Shown here one piece after another: positions 53,371 to 62,940 of a stretch of DNA of 64,000 nt. Below the pieces are notes generated by a model. The model was given only the letters and a program-made list of their open reading frames with translations. It searched no databases and was not told where the DNA came from. Source of the DNA: Vreelandella hamiltonii (GTDB taxonomy: Bacteria; Pseudomonadota; Gammaproteobacteria; Pseudomonadales; Halomonadaceae); the NCBI RefSeq assembly GCF_014651775.1, contig NZ_BMXN01000016.1, positions 779-64,778 of the forward strand. Direction: 5' to 3'. How positions within the stretch are numbered: the stretch's first letter is position 1; every line of letters begins with the position of its first letter. The translations under genes were made by a program, and so were the position numbers.

Positions 53371-53490
53371 TGTGGCGTTTGATGAGACGCCACAGACCAA
53401 GACAGAAACCGCCAGTTTCCTGTCATGGTTTCTCCCTCTCATTGCTAGTCACGGTCTTTTGCCGCTCCCTTGGAGCGGCTTTCTTTTTTT
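53371..53490 (+). ncRNA. candidate Fur-regulated small RNA (RyhB/PrrF type)
   Basis: About 120 bases from a predicted start near 53371 to a strong terminator at 53461-53490. The 5' end folds TGTGGCGT / ACGCCACA (53371-53378 with 53387-53394), an 8-base stem beginning at the start site. A second stem GAAAC / GTTTC (53405-53419) follows, then an unpaired segment CCCTCTCATTGCTAGTCACGG before the terminator. A short Fur-controlled RNA with a 5' hairpin, single-stranded middle and Rho-independent end is the RyhB/PrrF design; CATTGCT also occurs in the RyhB core. I cannot confirm homology. It lies between the AEC gene and trmB. Confidence 0.6.
53461..53490 (+). terminator. intrinsic terminator of the candidate small RNA
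   Basis: GCCGCTCC / GGAGCGGC with a CTT loop, then TTTC and seven T. It also terminates any read-through from the AEC gene. Confidence 0.93.
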
Positions 53491-53561
53491 GGTGGGTAGG
53501 TCTTTTGGCAAGTTCGTCGCGGCAGATGCAGGGCCGCGGGTGGCCCGCTGCCAATCGAACG

Positions 53562-54311
53562 TCAGGCTTCTCGACGGTAGATCAAATCCCACACTCCGTG
53601 GCCGAGCTTCTCGCCGCGCGCTTCGAACTTGGTGAGCGGGCGGAATTCCGGGCGCGGTACGTAGGGGGCCGTGTCTTGATCGGCGGTGTTGGCGTAGCCA
53701 GGGGCGGCCTCCATCACGTCGGCCATCCATTCGGCATAGGCTTCCCAGTCGGTGGCCATATGGAAGGTGCCGCCGGGCATGAGGCGTGTGCGAATGAGCT
53801 CGACGAAGGCCGGCTGGACGATGCGCCGCTTGTGGTGCTTTTTCTTCGGCCATGGGTCGGGGAAGAACAGTTGCAGGGTCGTCAGCGAGGCTTCCGGCAA
53901 GCACTGCTCGAGGACGGCCAGCGCATCTTCACGGTACACCCGCAGGTTGGTCAAACCGCGCTTGTCGACCTCGTCCAGCAGCTTGCCCACGCCAGGGGCG
54001 TGTACTTCGATGCCGATGAAGTCGGTATCCGGATGGGTTTCTGCCTGTTCGATCAGCGAATTGCCCATGCCAAAGCCGATTTCCACCACGCGGGGGGCTT
54101 GGCGGCCAAACAGGGCATCCAGATCCTGGCGGCCATCGGCAATGGTCAAGCCCAGGCGTGGCCATACTTCTTCCAGGCCGCGCTGCTGGGCCTGGGTCAT
54201 GCGCCCGGCACGGATCACGTAGCTTTTGATGCCGCGACGATGCAATGGCGCATCGGCGCTCTCCGGGCCAGTGGTGTTGCCGTTCGGCACAGTGTCGTTG
54301 GTGTCGGTCAT
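53562..54311 (-). CDS. trmB: tRNA (guanine-N7)-methyltransferase
   Basis: A 249-residue SAM-dependent enzyme that makes m7G46 in tRNA. The SAM motif [16 protein letters not shown] lies near residue 75, [20 protein letters not shown] is diagnostic, and [11 protein letters not shown] follows. It has an N-terminal extension of about 25 residues. It is 12 bases after thiG in the same direction. Confidence 0.95.
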   Translation of the reverse strand: MTDTNDTVPNGNTTGPESADAPLHRRGIKSYVIRAGRMTQAQQRGLEEVWPRLGLTIADGRQDLDALFGRQAPRVVEIGFGMGNSLIEQAETHPDTDFIGIEVHAPGVGKLLDEVDKRGLTNLRVYREDALAVLEQCLPEASLTTLQLFFPDPWPKKKHHKRRIVQPAFVELIRTRLMPGGTFHMATDWEAYAEWMADVMEAAPGYANTADQDTAPYVPRPEFRPLTKFEARGEKLGHGVWDLIYRREA

Positions 54312-54323
54312 GATGTCTCTGTA

Positions 54324-55118
54324 TCAGCCGTTGATTCGGCCTGCAAATGGCGAAGAGGGGTCGGCGCTCTGGCGGCGCGGCATGCGCCCGGCCAAAAAGG
54401 CGTCGCGGCCAGCTTCCACGGCCAGCTTCATGGCGTTGGCCATGCGCAGCGGGTCGCGTGCGTGGGCAATCGCGGTATTCAGCAGTACCCCGTCGCATCC
54501 CAGCTCCATGGCCATGGCGGCATCCGAGGCCGTCCCGATACCGGCGTCTACCAATACGGGGACCTTGCTCTGCTCGACGATCAGGCGCACGTTGTGCGGG
54601 TTCTGAATGCCGTGGCCCGAACCAATCAGCGAGCCCAGCGGCATGATGGCACAGCAGCCCATGGCTTCCAGCTCACGTGCCACGATGGGGTCATCACTGG
54701 TGTACACCATGACGTCGAAGCCGTCGGCCAGCAGGGTTTCTGCGGCTTTTAGCGTCTCGACCACGTTGGGGTAGAGCGTGTGATCATCGCCCAGCACTTC
54801 CAGCTTCACGAGGTTGTGGCCATCCAGCAGCTCGCGGGCCAGGCGGCAGGTGCGGATCGCATCCTTGGCGTTGTAGCAGCCCGCGGTATTGGGCAGCAGG
54901 GTGTACTGCTTGGGCGAGATGACGTCGAGCAGGTTCGGCGCATCGGCGTCCTGGCCAAGGTTGGTGCGGCGCACGGCAAAGGTGACGATCTCGGCACCGC
55001 TCTGGGCAATCGCAGCACCGGTTTCGGTAAAGTCTTTGTACTTGCCGGTGCCTACCAGCAGGCGGGAAGTAAAATCACGTCCGGCAATGGTGAACGGTGT
55101 GTCGGTCAGTTGCGTCAT
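54324..55118 (-). CDS. thiG: thiazole synthase
   Basis: A 264-residue TIM-barrel enzyme that builds the thiazole phosphate of thiamine from 1-deoxyxylulose-5-phosphate, dehydroglycine and ThiS-thiocarboxylate. [12 protein letters not shown] gives the N-terminus, the Schiff-base Lys is likely in [10 protein letters not shown], and [31 protein letters not shown] forms the phosphate site. thiS lies 29 bases upstream and trmB 12 bases downstream. Confidence 0.96.
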   Translation of the reverse strand: MTQLTDTPFTIAGRDFTSRLLVGTGKYKDFTETGAAIAQSGAEIVTFAVRRTNLGQDADAPNLLDVISPKQYTLLPNTAGCYNAKDAIRTCRLARELLDGHNLVKLEVLGDDHTLYPNVVETLKAAETLLADGFDVMVYTSDDPIVARELEAMGCCAIMPLGSLIGSGHGIQNPHNVRLIVEQSKVPVLVDAGIGTASDAAMAMELGCDGVLLNTAIAHARDPLRMANAMKLAVEAGRDAFLAGRMPRRQSADPSSPFAGRING

Positions 55119-55147
55119 AGCGATTCCTTGAAAAAGCTCGATGGCCG

Positions 55148-55369
55148 TTAGCCGCCACCAATGGCGTGAACGACTTCGATCTGGTCGCCTTCGGCGAGCG
55201 GAGTGGTGGCCAGCTGGCTTTTGGGCACGATCTGTTCATTGATCTCGACGGCGATCCGCCGCCCGCTCAAGCCCAGTTGGGCGACCAGGTCAGCGGCGGT
55301 CAGGCCTGGGGCAATGGCGTAGGCTTCGCCATTGAGCGTAAGCTGTATCGACTCATTGGGGGTAGACAT
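55148..55369 (-). CDS. thiS: sulfur carrier protein ThiS
   Basis: A 73-residue ubiquitin-like protein ending EVVHAIGGG, whose C-terminal glycines are adenylated and thiocarboxylated to give sulfur to the thiazole. The frame is open much further upstream, but the ATG at 55369 gives the family length. It forms a unit with thiG. I see no TPP riboswitch upstream: the expected CTGAGA and ACCTGA elements are not paired. Confidence 0.93.
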   Translation of the reverse strand: MSTPNESIQLTLNGEAYAIAPGLTAADLVAQLGLSGRRIAVEINEQIVPKSQLATTPLAEGDQIEVVHAIGGG

Positions 55370-55510
55370 AAACAGTGAGCGTCCCAGTGGGTGAAGCGAA
55401 ACGGGCCTTATTGTAGCGGTTTCAGCCTCGGCTAGGTATGCGCAGCACGCAATATCTCGACGATTAACGGTGCGGCGGCAAGCCGCTAACCTGAGTAAAA
55501 GGAGCAGGGT

Positions 55511-55894
55511 GTGCAGCAAGGAGATCGGTGGTGGTGGGGAGTGGCGGCGCTTTCGGGGGCGATGATGGTCATGCTGGGCGCTTACGCGGCCCACGGGCTT
55601 TCTGCACGCACCAGCGCGGCCATGGTCGAGGTGGTGGAAACCGGCGTGCGCTATCAGGCGTGGCATACGCTGGCCATGATGGTGCTGCTGGCTTGGCGTA
55701 GCCAATGCCCACACCCTGGCCAGCACTGGGTACTGGCTCTGTGGGCCACGGGGGTGGCGGCATTCAGCGGCTCGCTCTACCTGATGGTGCTGGCCGGCCT
55801 GAACGTGGGTATCGTCACCCCCATCGGCGGTGTGCTGCTGATCGGCGGGTGGCTGACGCTAGGTGCGGTTACGCTACTGGGGCGCTTTCCATGA
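55511..55894 (+). CDS. DUF423 family membrane protein
   Basis: A 127-residue protein with four hydrophobic helices; GTG start. LGAYAAHGLSARTSAAMVEVVETGVRYQAWHTLAM and GSLYLMVLAG, then IGGVLLIGGWLTLGAVTLL, are characteristic of DUF423 (YgdD type), of unknown role. It is divergent from thiS. Its last 26 bases overlap the 3' end of the convergent MHYT gene. Confidence 0.9.
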   Translation: MQQGDRWWWGVAALSGAMMVMLGAYAAHGLSARTSAAMVEVVETGVRYQAWHTLAMMVLLAWRSQCPHPGQHWVLALWATGVAAFSGSLYLMVLAGLNVGIVTPIGGVLLIGGWLTLGAVTLLGRFP

Positions 55895-58361
55895 AAGCGT
55901 CCACGGGCACTGGCTTGCCGAAGTAGTAGCCCTGATAGACATGGCAGCCTAACTGCTCCAGCACGGTACGCTGCTCGGCGGTTTCCACGCCTTCGGCGAC
56001 GACCTCCAAGCCCAAGCTTTCGGCCAGCGCGATAATGGTGCCGGCGATAGGTGTCGTCTGCATGTCCAGCGTCAGGTCTCTGACGAAGGCGATGTCGATC
56101 TTGAGAGTGTCCAGCGGCAGTGATTTCAGATAGGCCAGCGACGAGTAACCGGTGCCAAAATCATCCAGGGCAAACTGGATGCCCAGCTTGCGCAGCCGAC
56201 GCATTTTGTCGATGGTGCCTTCCGGGTCACTGAGCAGCAGCGATTCGGTGAGTTCCAGCGTCAAACGTTCCGGGGGCGCTTTGGTGCTGCTCAGGGCCGT
56301 CACCACCTGCTCGACGAAGTCGGGCTGCTGGAACTGGCGTACGCTGACGTTGAGTGAGAGCTTCATGGCACGCAGGTGCGGCACGTGTTGCCAACGGCCC
56401 AGCAGGCGGCAGCCTTCCTGCAAGACCCAGGTGCCCAGCGGCAGGATCAGCCCGGTCTGTTCGGCCACGGGGATAAAGCGTCCAGGCGAGATCATGCCTT
56501 GCTCTGGGTGATGCCAGCGCACCAGCGCCTCGGCCCCCTTGACCTGGTGCTGCGCATCGACCTGTGGCTGAAGGTGCAAGCTCAATGCGCCGTTTTCAAT
56601 GGCCAGGCGCAGCTCGCGCTCCAGCGTCAGGTGCTCTTCCAGCGCTTGCTCCATGGCCGAGCAGAAGCGCTGTGGTCGGCCGTCCCGCTGGCGTTTGGCT
56701 TCCAGTAACGCCAATCCGGCACGCTTGAACAGCTGGCCGATATGGGCAACATCACTCAATGAGCAGACCAGCAGGCCTACGTTCAATTTGCAGGGGTAGG
56801 TGTGGCCATGCAACTGATAGGGTGACGACAAGCTGGCCAGCAGGCTCGTCGCACGCTGCTGTACGTGACGTTCGGCGGCAGCCTGGGAAGAGGCGGCCAG
56901 CTCACCGTAAAGCGCGAACTCATTGCCATCCAGGCGTGCCGTGTAGGCCTTTTGGTCCGCCTGCTGATGGAGGCGTTTGCCCAACTGTTTCAACAGTTCA
57001 TCGCCGACTTCCTGGCCCAGGCTGTCGTTCAAGACCTTGAAGCGATTGATGTCGATCAGCACCAGATAGGCAAAATGGCGCTGCTCCAGCTGGCTTTCCA
57101 GGCGTGCGGTCAAGTGCTCCTGAAGCGCCAGGCGGTTGGGCAAGCCGGTCAGACGGTCGTGGTAGGCTGCGTAGTGAACGCGCTGCTGGGCCTGATGCTC
57201 TTCGGACCTGTCACTCAACAGTGCCACGTAATCCTGCTGTTGGCGGCCCGCATAGCGTACTCGGCTCACGCTGAGCCAGGCTGGATACTCTTCGCCGTCG
57301 GCGCGCAGCGCGGTGATCATGCCGCTCCATTTATCTTCTTCTATCAGCGCCTTTTGAATCTGGCCGTTCAGGGTGTGTTGGTCTTTGGCATAGACTACCT
57401 TGGCCACCGAGGTGTCGAGCAACTGCTCTGCGCTGAGTCCGGTGAGACGCTCGAATGCGGCGTTGCACAGCCGGATGCGGGCAGAATGGTCGAACAGCAC
57501 CACGCCGTCTTGCAAAGCCGCAATGACCTCCGACAAACGCCGTTGGGTCATGTGGCCATGGCGCTGACTGGCCTGAAAACGATGCTGCACCTGAATGGCG
57601 ATCAGCGTCAGCAGGGTGGCTGTCACGGCAGTTCCGCTGATCAGGTAGATGATCCAGTGGGACGCGTGGGCGTGGAGGGTCGCCTGTTCGTGTGCGGCAA
57701 ACGGAAAGTCTGGCACTAGCCATGCTGCCTGCATGGCGACATAGTGCATGCCGCTGACGGCCACCGAAATGCATAGCGCCGATAACAAAGCGTAGCGCTG
57801 GTAATGGCGCATGCCCTCGTCCCGCCGACAAAGCCGATAGGCATAGGCACTGACGATGCCCAGGCCCACGGCCACCACCAGGGAGGCCAGAAACAGGTCG
57901 AGTGCATAATAGAGCGTTGCTGGCATGCGCATGGCTGCCATGCCGCTATAGTGCATCACGCCAATCCCCAGGCCGAGGCTCGTGCCTGCCAGCAGCGTCT
58001 GGCGATGGGAGAGGGTATCGCGGCAGAGCAGGTTCATGGCCACCAGGCTGCCGACGATTGCAGGTACCACGGAGAGCAGCGTCAGCAGAGGCGCATGGGT
58101 GACCGGAAAGCTCAGCTGGTAGGCGTGCATGCCGACAAAGTGCATGCTCCAGACGCCTGCTCCCATGACGCTGGCCCCGGCCAGCAGCCATGAACGCCGC
58201 CATAAGGGGTTGTCGGTGCTGCCCACCAGTCGAATGATCTCGAGACTGGCATAGGAGGCCGCTAGCGCAATGAGCCACGACAGCATCACCAGCGCGGTAT
58301 CATGTTTTCCCTGCAGCGCATCGAGCGCCTGAGGGTCGAGTAGCAGGTTGGGCAGCATCAT
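55869..58361 (-). CDS. MHYT-PAS-GGDEF(degenerate)-EAL membrane protein
   Basis: An 830-residue protein. The N-terminal MHYT sensor has seven predicted helices with repeats at MHFVGMH, MHYSGM and MHYVAM, proposed to bind a metal near the outer membrane face. A PAS domain (about 280-395) is followed by a GGDEF domain whose signature is RLDGNEF, so cyclase activity is unlikely. The EAL domain keeps KGAEALVRWHH and DDFGTGYSSLAYL with the loop needed for metal binding, so it is probably a cyclic-di-GMP phosphodiesterase. It is monocistronic and convergent with the DUF423 gene. Confidence 0.92.
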   Translation of the reverse strand: MMLPNLLLDPQALDALQGKHDTALVMLSWLIALAASYASLEIIRLVGSTDNPLWRRSWLLAGASVMGAGVWSMHFVGMHAYQLSFPVTHAPLLTLLSVVPAIVGSLVAMNLLCRDTLSHRQTLLAGTSLGLGIGVMHYSGMAAMRMPATLYYALDLFLASLVVAVGLGIVSAYAYRLCRRDEGMRHYQRYALLSALCISVAVSGMHYVAMQAAWLVPDFPFAAHEQATLHAHASHWIIYLISGTAVTATLLTLIAIQVQHRFQASQRHGHMTQRRLSEVIAALQDGVVLFDHSARIRLCNAAFERLTGLSAEQLLDTSVAKVVYAKDQHTLNGQIQKALIEEDKWSGMITALRADGEEYPAWLSVSRVRYAGRQQQDYVALLSDRSEEHQAQQRVHYAAYHDRLTGLPNRLALQEHLTARLESQLEQRHFAYLVLIDINRFKVLNDSLGQEVGDELLKQLGKRLHQQADQKAYTARLDGNEFALYGELAASSQAAAERHVQQRATSLLASLSSPYQLHGHTYPCKLNVGLLVCSLSDVAHIGQLFKRAGLALLEAKRQRDGRPQRFCSAMEQALEEHLTLERELRLAIENGALSLHLQPQVDAQHQVKGAEALVRWHHPEQGMISPGRFIPVAEQTGLILPLGTWVLQEGCRLLGRWQHVPHLRAMKLSLNVSVRQFQQPDFVEQVVTALSSTKAPPERLTLELTESLLLSDPEGTIDKMRRLRKLGIQFALDDFGTGYSSLAYLKSLPLDTLKIDIAFVRDLTLDMQTTPIAGTIIALAESLGLEVVAEGVETAEQRTVLEQLGCHVYQGYYFGKPVPVDAFMESAPVA

Positions 58362-58444
58362 TGACGAATCGCCGTATCGATAGGGCAGGCAGCGCCTACT
58401 TTATAACTATTGTTAAGAATTCGCCTGATTTATCGTGGTCTTGA

Positions 58445-58870
58445 TTAAACGTTGCGCGCGCTGTCCGGCAGCGCATAGCTGGCAGTGACATGCACCACGG
58501 GGCGCGACGCATCGCTGACCGAAAAGATTTGCACTTCGCCCACCGCGAGGCGGCGGCCCAGCTTGATCAGCCTGGCGTGGGCGATGATGTCGTGATCGCC
58601 GGAGGCCGCGCGTAGAAAGTGGCAGTTCAGATCGCTGGTCACAGCCATCGCTTCAGGGCCTATCTGGGCCAGTATCGCCACGTAGAGCGCCACATCCGCA
58701 AAGCCCATCATGGTGGGGCCCGATACGCGAGGGCCAGGGCGCAAGTGCTCATGGCCAATAGTTAAACGCATGGTGGCGCACATCTCTCCCACGCTCTCTA
58801 TCTTGCCCATGCGCTGGGGAAAGACCTCATCCAGAAAATGCTCGATCTGCTCGACGGTCATGACGGTCAT
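58445..58870 (-). CDS. PaaI-type hotdog thioesterase
   Basis: A 141-residue hotdog domain protein. LRPGPRVSGPTMMGFADVALYVAILAQIG contains the hotdog helix and the PaaI-type Asp, and LNCHFLRAASGDHDIIAHARLIKLGRRLAVGEVQIFS gives the beta sheet. AAGGAG lies ten bases before the ATG at 58870; an in-frame start at 58924 overlaps the terminator of the next gene. The substrate acyl group is unknown. Confidence 0.85.
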   Translation of the reverse strand: MTVMTVEQIEHFLDEVFPQRMGKIESVGEMCATMRLTIGHEHLRPGPRVSGPTMMGFADVALYVAILAQIGPEAMAVTSDLNCHFLRAASGDHDIIAHARLIKLGRRLAVGEVQIFSVSDASRPVVHVTASYALPDSARNV

Positions 58871-58911
58871 TGTTGTTGTTCTCCTTGACGTTAACGTAAG
58901 CCAGCATAAAT

Positions 58912-58943
58912 AAAAAAGCCCCAAGGCGCGAGCCTTGGGGCTT
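58912..58943 (-). terminator. intrinsic terminator of glcB
   Basis: AAGCCCCAAGG / CCTTGGGGCTT, an 11-base stem; on the minus strand a run of six T follows. It is 22 bases after the glcB stop. Confidence 0.93.
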
Positions 58944-58964
58944 GGCAGGCCATTCAGCGGGTGC

Positions 58965-61139
58965 TTACTTGGCCTTGTGTACCTGGCGCCATTCGTGCAA
59001 CAGCGGTTCGGTGTAGCCAGAGGGCTGTACGCGGCCCTTGAAGATCAGGTCGGAGGCGGCTTTGAACGCTGTGGAGCCTTCAAAGTCGGCGCTCATGGCG
59101 GTGTACGTCGGGTCGCCAGCGTTCTGCTCATCGACCACTTTCGCCATGCGCTTGAGGGTTTCCTCGACACGTGGCGCATCGACGATGCCATGGTGCAGCC
59201 AGTTGGCAATGTGCTGGCTGGAGATACGCAGCGTGGCGCGGTCTTCCATCAGGCCCACGTTGTGAATGTCCGGCACCTTCGAGCAGCCTACGCCGTGCTC
59301 TACCCAGCGCACCACGTAACCCAGAATGCCCTGGCAGTTGTTATCCAGCTCCTGCTGAATCTCGTCATCCGACCAGTTGGCGTTTTCTGCTACCGGCACG
59401 GTGAGCAGGTCGTCGAGCAGATCCGGCTCGCCCTGGGCTTCCAGGTCGCGCTGAATATCGGCGACATTGACCTGATGGTAGTGCAGGGCGTGCAGGGCAG
59501 CCGCCGTGGGTGACGGTACCCACGCCGTGTTGGCACCGGCTTTCGGATGGCCGATCTTCTGCTCCAGCATGCTGTGCATCAGGTCGGGCATGGCCCACAT
59601 GCCTTTACCGATCTGGGCGCGGCCACGCAGGCCACAGGCCAAACCGACCTGCACGTTGTTCTTCTCGTAGGCGGTGATCCAGGCGGCGCTCTTCATGTCG
59701 CCCTTGCGAACCATCGGGCCGGCTTCCATGGCGGTGTGCATTTCATCGCCGGTGCGGTCCAGGAAGCCGGTGTTGATGAATACCACGCGCGAGGTGGCTT
59801 CGGCGATACATGCCTTGAGGTTGACCGTGGTGCGGCGCTCCTCGTCCATGATGCCCATTTTCAGGGTGTCACGGCTCATGCCCAGAATGTCTTCCACGCG
59901 GCCAAACAGTTCGTTGGCAAACGCGACTTCTTTTGGCCCGTGCATCTTCGGCTTGACGATGTACACCGAACCCGCGCGGGAGTTGCGCGGCTGGTCGGCG
60001 TCTTTCTTCAGGTCGTGCAGCGCCAGCAGCGAGGTCACGACCGCATCCAGGATGCCTTCCGGCAGTTCGTTGCCGTTTTCGTCCAGCACCGCAGGCGTGG
60101 TCATCAGGTGGCCTACGTTGCGCACGAACATCAGCGAACGGCCCGGTAGCGTGACGCTGTTGCCGTCGGTGGTTTGCCAGGTGCGGTCGGCGTGCAGCTT
60201 GCGGGTGAAGGTTTTGCCGCCTTTCTCGATGTTCTCTTCCAGGTCGCCCTTCATCAGGCCGAGCCAGTTGCTGTACACGCCGACCTTGTCTTCGGAGTCT
60301 ACCGCTGCCACGGAGTCTTCGCAGTCCATGATGGCGGTCAGCGCGGCTTCGACGACCACGTCCTTGACGTGTGCCGGGTCGGTCTTGCCGATGGGGTGGC
60401 TGGCGTCGATCTGGATTTCCAGGTGCAGGCCGTTGTTGGCCAGTAGAATCGACTCGGGGGCAGAAGCGTCGCCGTTGAAGCCGATCAGCTTGCCTGCATC
60501 TTGCAGGCCGGTTTCACGACCGCCCTCCAGGCTGACCACCAGGTGGCCATCGCGAATGACGTATTTCACTGCATCCCGGTGGGAACCGGTGGCCAGCGGG
60601 GCGGCACGGTCCAGCACGCCACGGGCGTAAGCGATGACTTTTTCGCCGCGCTTCGGGTTGAAGCTGGTGCCTTTTTCCGCGCCGTCTTCTTCAGAGATGG
60701 CGTCGGTGCCGTACAGCGCATCGTACAGGCTGCCCCAGCGGGCGTTGGCCGCGTTCAGGGCGTAGCGAGCGTTGCTCACCGGTACGACCAGCTGTGGGCC
60801 CGCTTGAATGGCCACTTCACGGTCGACGTTGGCGGTGGTGGCCTTCACGCTGTTCGGTGCCTCTACCAGGTAACCCACTTCTTTCAGGAAGCGACGGTAG
60901 GCGGGCATGTCGCTGACCGGGCCGGGGTTTTCCCGGTGCCAGGCGTCCAGCTTCTCTTGCAGCGTGTCGCGCTCTTCGAGCAGTTGGCGGTTTTTTGGGG
61001 TCAAATCGTGGAATAGGGCATCGACACCGGCCCAGAAGGCGCTTTCGTCGACGCCGGTGCCCGGCAGAGCCTGCTCGTTGATGAAACGGTCCAGGTCGGC
61101 TGCCACCTGTAAACGGTGGCGCGTGATACGCTCGCTCAT
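58965..61139 (-). CDS. glcB: malate synthase G
   Basis: A 724-residue glyoxylate-cycle enzyme that condenses glyoxylate and acetyl-CoA to malate. The TIM barrel bears [29 protein letters not shown] with the catalytic Arg, [32 protein letters not shown] and [16 protein letters not shown]; the catalytic Asp region is in the C-terminal plug near [17 protein letters not shown]. Its length is standard for the G isoform. No isocitrate lyase is in the window. Confidence 0.96.
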   Translation of the reverse strand: MSERITRHRLQVAADLDRFINEQALPGTGVDESAFWAGVDALFHDLTPKNRQLLEERDTLQEKLDAWHRENPGPVSDMPAYRRFLKEVGYLVEAPNSVKATTANVDREVAIQAGPQLVVPVSNARYALNAANARWGSLYDALYGTDAISEEDGAEKGTSFNPKRGEKVIAYARGVLDRAAPLATGSHRDAVKYVIRDGHLVVSLEGGRETGLQDAGKLIGFNGDASAPESILLANNGLHLEIQIDASHPIGKTDPAHVKDVVVEAALTAIMDCEDSVAAVDSEDKVGVYSNWLGLMKGDLEENIEKGGKTFTRKLHADRTWQTTDGNSVTLPGRSLMFVRNVGHLMTTPAVLDENGNELPEGILDAVVTSLLALHDLKKDADQPRNSRAGSVYIVKPKMHGPKEVAFANELFGRVEDILGMSRDTLKMGIMDEERRTTVNLKACIAEATSRVVFINTGFLDRTGDEMHTAMEAGPMVRKGDMKSAAWITAYEKNNVQVGLACGLRGRAQIGKGMWAMPDLMHSMLEQKIGHPKAGANTAWVPSPTAAALHALHYHQVNVADIQRDLEAQGEPDLLDDLLTVPVAENANWSDDEIQQELDNNCQGILGYVVRWVEHGVGCSKVPDIHNVGLMEDRATLRISSQHIANWLHHGIVDAPRVEETLKRMAKVVDEQNAGDPTYTAMSADFEGSTAFKAASDLIFKGRVQPSGYTEPLLHEWRQVHKAK

Positions 61140-61358
61140 GGGGATCTCCTGTGAAGGTGCCCGTGGATTGTTCTAGTGCCACGGTTCGGGTGAAAGGTGA
61201 TTTATGGAAAATACTTCCACACCTGCGGTGGCATGTAAACAGGGTAGACCCGAAAGCGGTAAAATGCTCGACCAAATGATGAGAGTGGCCCCGCTGCCGC
61301 TGCGATCAAGCGCTGTTTCGGCAGCCCATGGATGTGTCGTGTTCACGGAGAGACGTTG

Positions 61359-62351
61359 ATGCATAATTTCCAGCATTTGGAAGGCCTGTTTCGCCAGGCA
61401 TCAGGCGATTCGCCGCTCTCTCTCTTGAGGCCGGGCGAGGCCCTCACGGACGCCATGCACGACTACTTCTGCCATTACGGTTTGGCGGCCTTGCTGAGCG
61501 ATACCCATGAGGTGCACGCTGGTTTCATCGATACCGGTCGGTTTGCGCTCTGGTGCCAGGTATGGAGCCCGCCCTCACCGGTGGGCACGGCGTTTGTGAT
61601 TCACGGCTATTTCGACCACCTGGGGCTGTATCGCCATTTGCTGGGCTGCTTGCTGGCCAAGGGCTGGCGCGTGGTGCTGTGGGACTTGCCGGGCCACGGG
61701 CTTTCCAGCGGCCCCCGGGCCGAGATCGAAGACTTCGACGACTACCAGCACTGCCTGACTTACCTGCAAGAGGCGCTGCAGGTATATGGCATGGCGCCTA
61801 CGCCGTGGTTGGGCGTCGGGCAGAGTACCGGCGCGGCCATTCTGGCCACGGATGCGTTGACGCGCCAAGACGAGGCAGGCTGGGCAGGCATCGTGCTGCT
61901 GGCCCCCCTGGTACGGCCCTGGCGCTGGAGCCAATCCAGCTGGCTTCACTTGATTGCCAGCCCGTTCGTCAAGGAGCTGCCGCGCAAGTATCGGCCCAAC
62001 TCCACCGATGAGCAGTTCACCGAATTCCTGCGCGACCAGGATCCGTTGCAGCCTGAGCGGCTGAGCGTGGCGTGGATTACCGCCATGCGCCGCTGGATGC
62101 CCCGGCTGCTGGCGCTGGAGCCCAGCCCGCTACCCACCTTGATTCTTCAAGGCGAGCAGGACCTCACGGTCGATTGGGAGTGGAATCTGGCCATTCTGGC
62201 GGAGAAGTTTCCCAAGGCCGAGATACACCGCCACCCGGAAGCGCGTCACCATTTGGTGAACGAAGCCGAGCCCATTCGCCAAGTGCTGTTTGAAGCGCTC
62301 GATCGCTTTATCGAGAACGTACCTGAAGCCCCCACCAAGGAGCAGCCATGA
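61359..62351 (+). CDS. alpha/beta hydrolase (monoacylglycerol-lipase-like)
   Basis: A 330-residue hydrolase. FVIHGYFDHLGLYRHL has the oxyanion segment, LWDLPGHGLSSG follows, the nucleophile elbow is VGQSTGAAI, the Asp is in LILQGEQDLTVDWEWN and the His in PEARHHLVNEAEPI. The layout resembles lysophospholipase L2 / monoacylglycerol lipases. GGAGAG precedes the ATG at 61359. Its stop overlaps the ATG of the FMN reductase gene, so the two are co-translated. Confidence 0.88.
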   Translation: MHNFQHLEGLFRQASGDSPLSLLRPGEALTDAMHDYFCHYGLAALLSDTHEVHAGFIDTGRFALWCQVWSPPSPVGTAFVIHGYFDHLGLYRHLLGCLLAKGWRVVLWDLPGHGLSSGPRAEIEDFDDYQHCLTYLQEALQVYGMAPTPWLGVGQSTGAAILATDALTRQDEAGWAGIVLLAPLVRPWRWSQSSWLHLIASPFVKELPRKYRPNSTDEQFTEFLRDQDPLQPERLSVAWITAMRRWMPRLLALEPSPLPTLILQGEQDLTVDWEWNLAILAEKFPKAEIHRHPEARHHLVNEAEPIRQVLFEALDRFIENVPEAPTKEQP

Positions 62352-62929
62352 CCGCCACTCAATCACCCAAAGTACTGGTTTTTGCGGGCAGCGCCCGTGA
62401 AGGCTCGCTGAATAAACAGCTCGCCAAACTGGCTGCCCAGCGCATCGAAGCGCTGGGCGGTCAGGCCACGTTCATCGATTTGAAAGAGTACCCCTGCCCG
62501 CTGTTCGATGAAGACATCGAAGCCCAGGGCATGCCGGAGAACGTACAGAAGCTGCGCGAGATTCTGGCAGAGCACCAGGCGCTTTTGATCGCCTCGCCAG
62601 AGTACAACGGCTTTATCACGCCACTTTTGAAGAACACTCTGGACTGGCTGTCTCGCCCCTATGGCGATACCCCCGGCTTGGGTCTGTTTGCCGGTAAATG
62701 GGCCGCCCTGGTGGCTGCCTCCCCCGGTGGTTTAGGCGGCATTCGCGCGTTGCCGCTGGGCCAGCAGCTATTGGCAAACTTAAGCCTCACCGTGCTGCCT
62801 CAGCCGCTCTCGCTCCCCAAGGCGGGCAGCGCGTTCGACGACAGTGGTGCGCTCAGCGATGATGCCACGGGCCAAAAGCTGGATGCGCTGTGCCAGCGCC
62901 TGGTGGATTCCCTCGCGGCAACGCACTGA
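62348..62929 (+). CDS. NADPH-dependent FMN reductase family protein
   Basis: A 193-residue flavodoxin-like protein. VLVFAGSAREGSLNKQLAKLAA is the FMN phosphate loop, and SPEYNGFITPLLKNTLDWLSRPYG is the signature of ArsH/chromate-reductase-type quinone reductases. It likely reduces quinones or small electrophiles. It starts within the preceding hydrolase stop (ATGA) and ends 11 bases before the convergent comM. Confidence 0.92.
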   Translation: MTATQSPKVLVFAGSAREGSLNKQLAKLAAQRIEALGGQATFIDLKEYPCPLFDEDIEAQGMPENVQKLREILAEHQALLIASPEYNGFITPLLKNTLDWLSRPYGDTPGLGLFAGKWAALVAASPGGLGGIRALPLGQQLLANLSLTVLPQPLSLPKAGSAFDDSGALSDDATGQKLDALCQRLVDSLAATH

Positions 62930-62940
62930 TCACAGGGGGC

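Noticed and set aside
53349-54752. 467-codon plus-strand frame through the small RNA, trmB and thiG
   Set aside because: Begins inside the Fur-like box, has no ribosome site, runs antisense to two clear genes, and its product is not protein-like.
55370-55510. TPP riboswitch upstream of thiS-thiG
   Set aside because: The conserved CTGAGA and ACCTGA segments are not present in the needed order.
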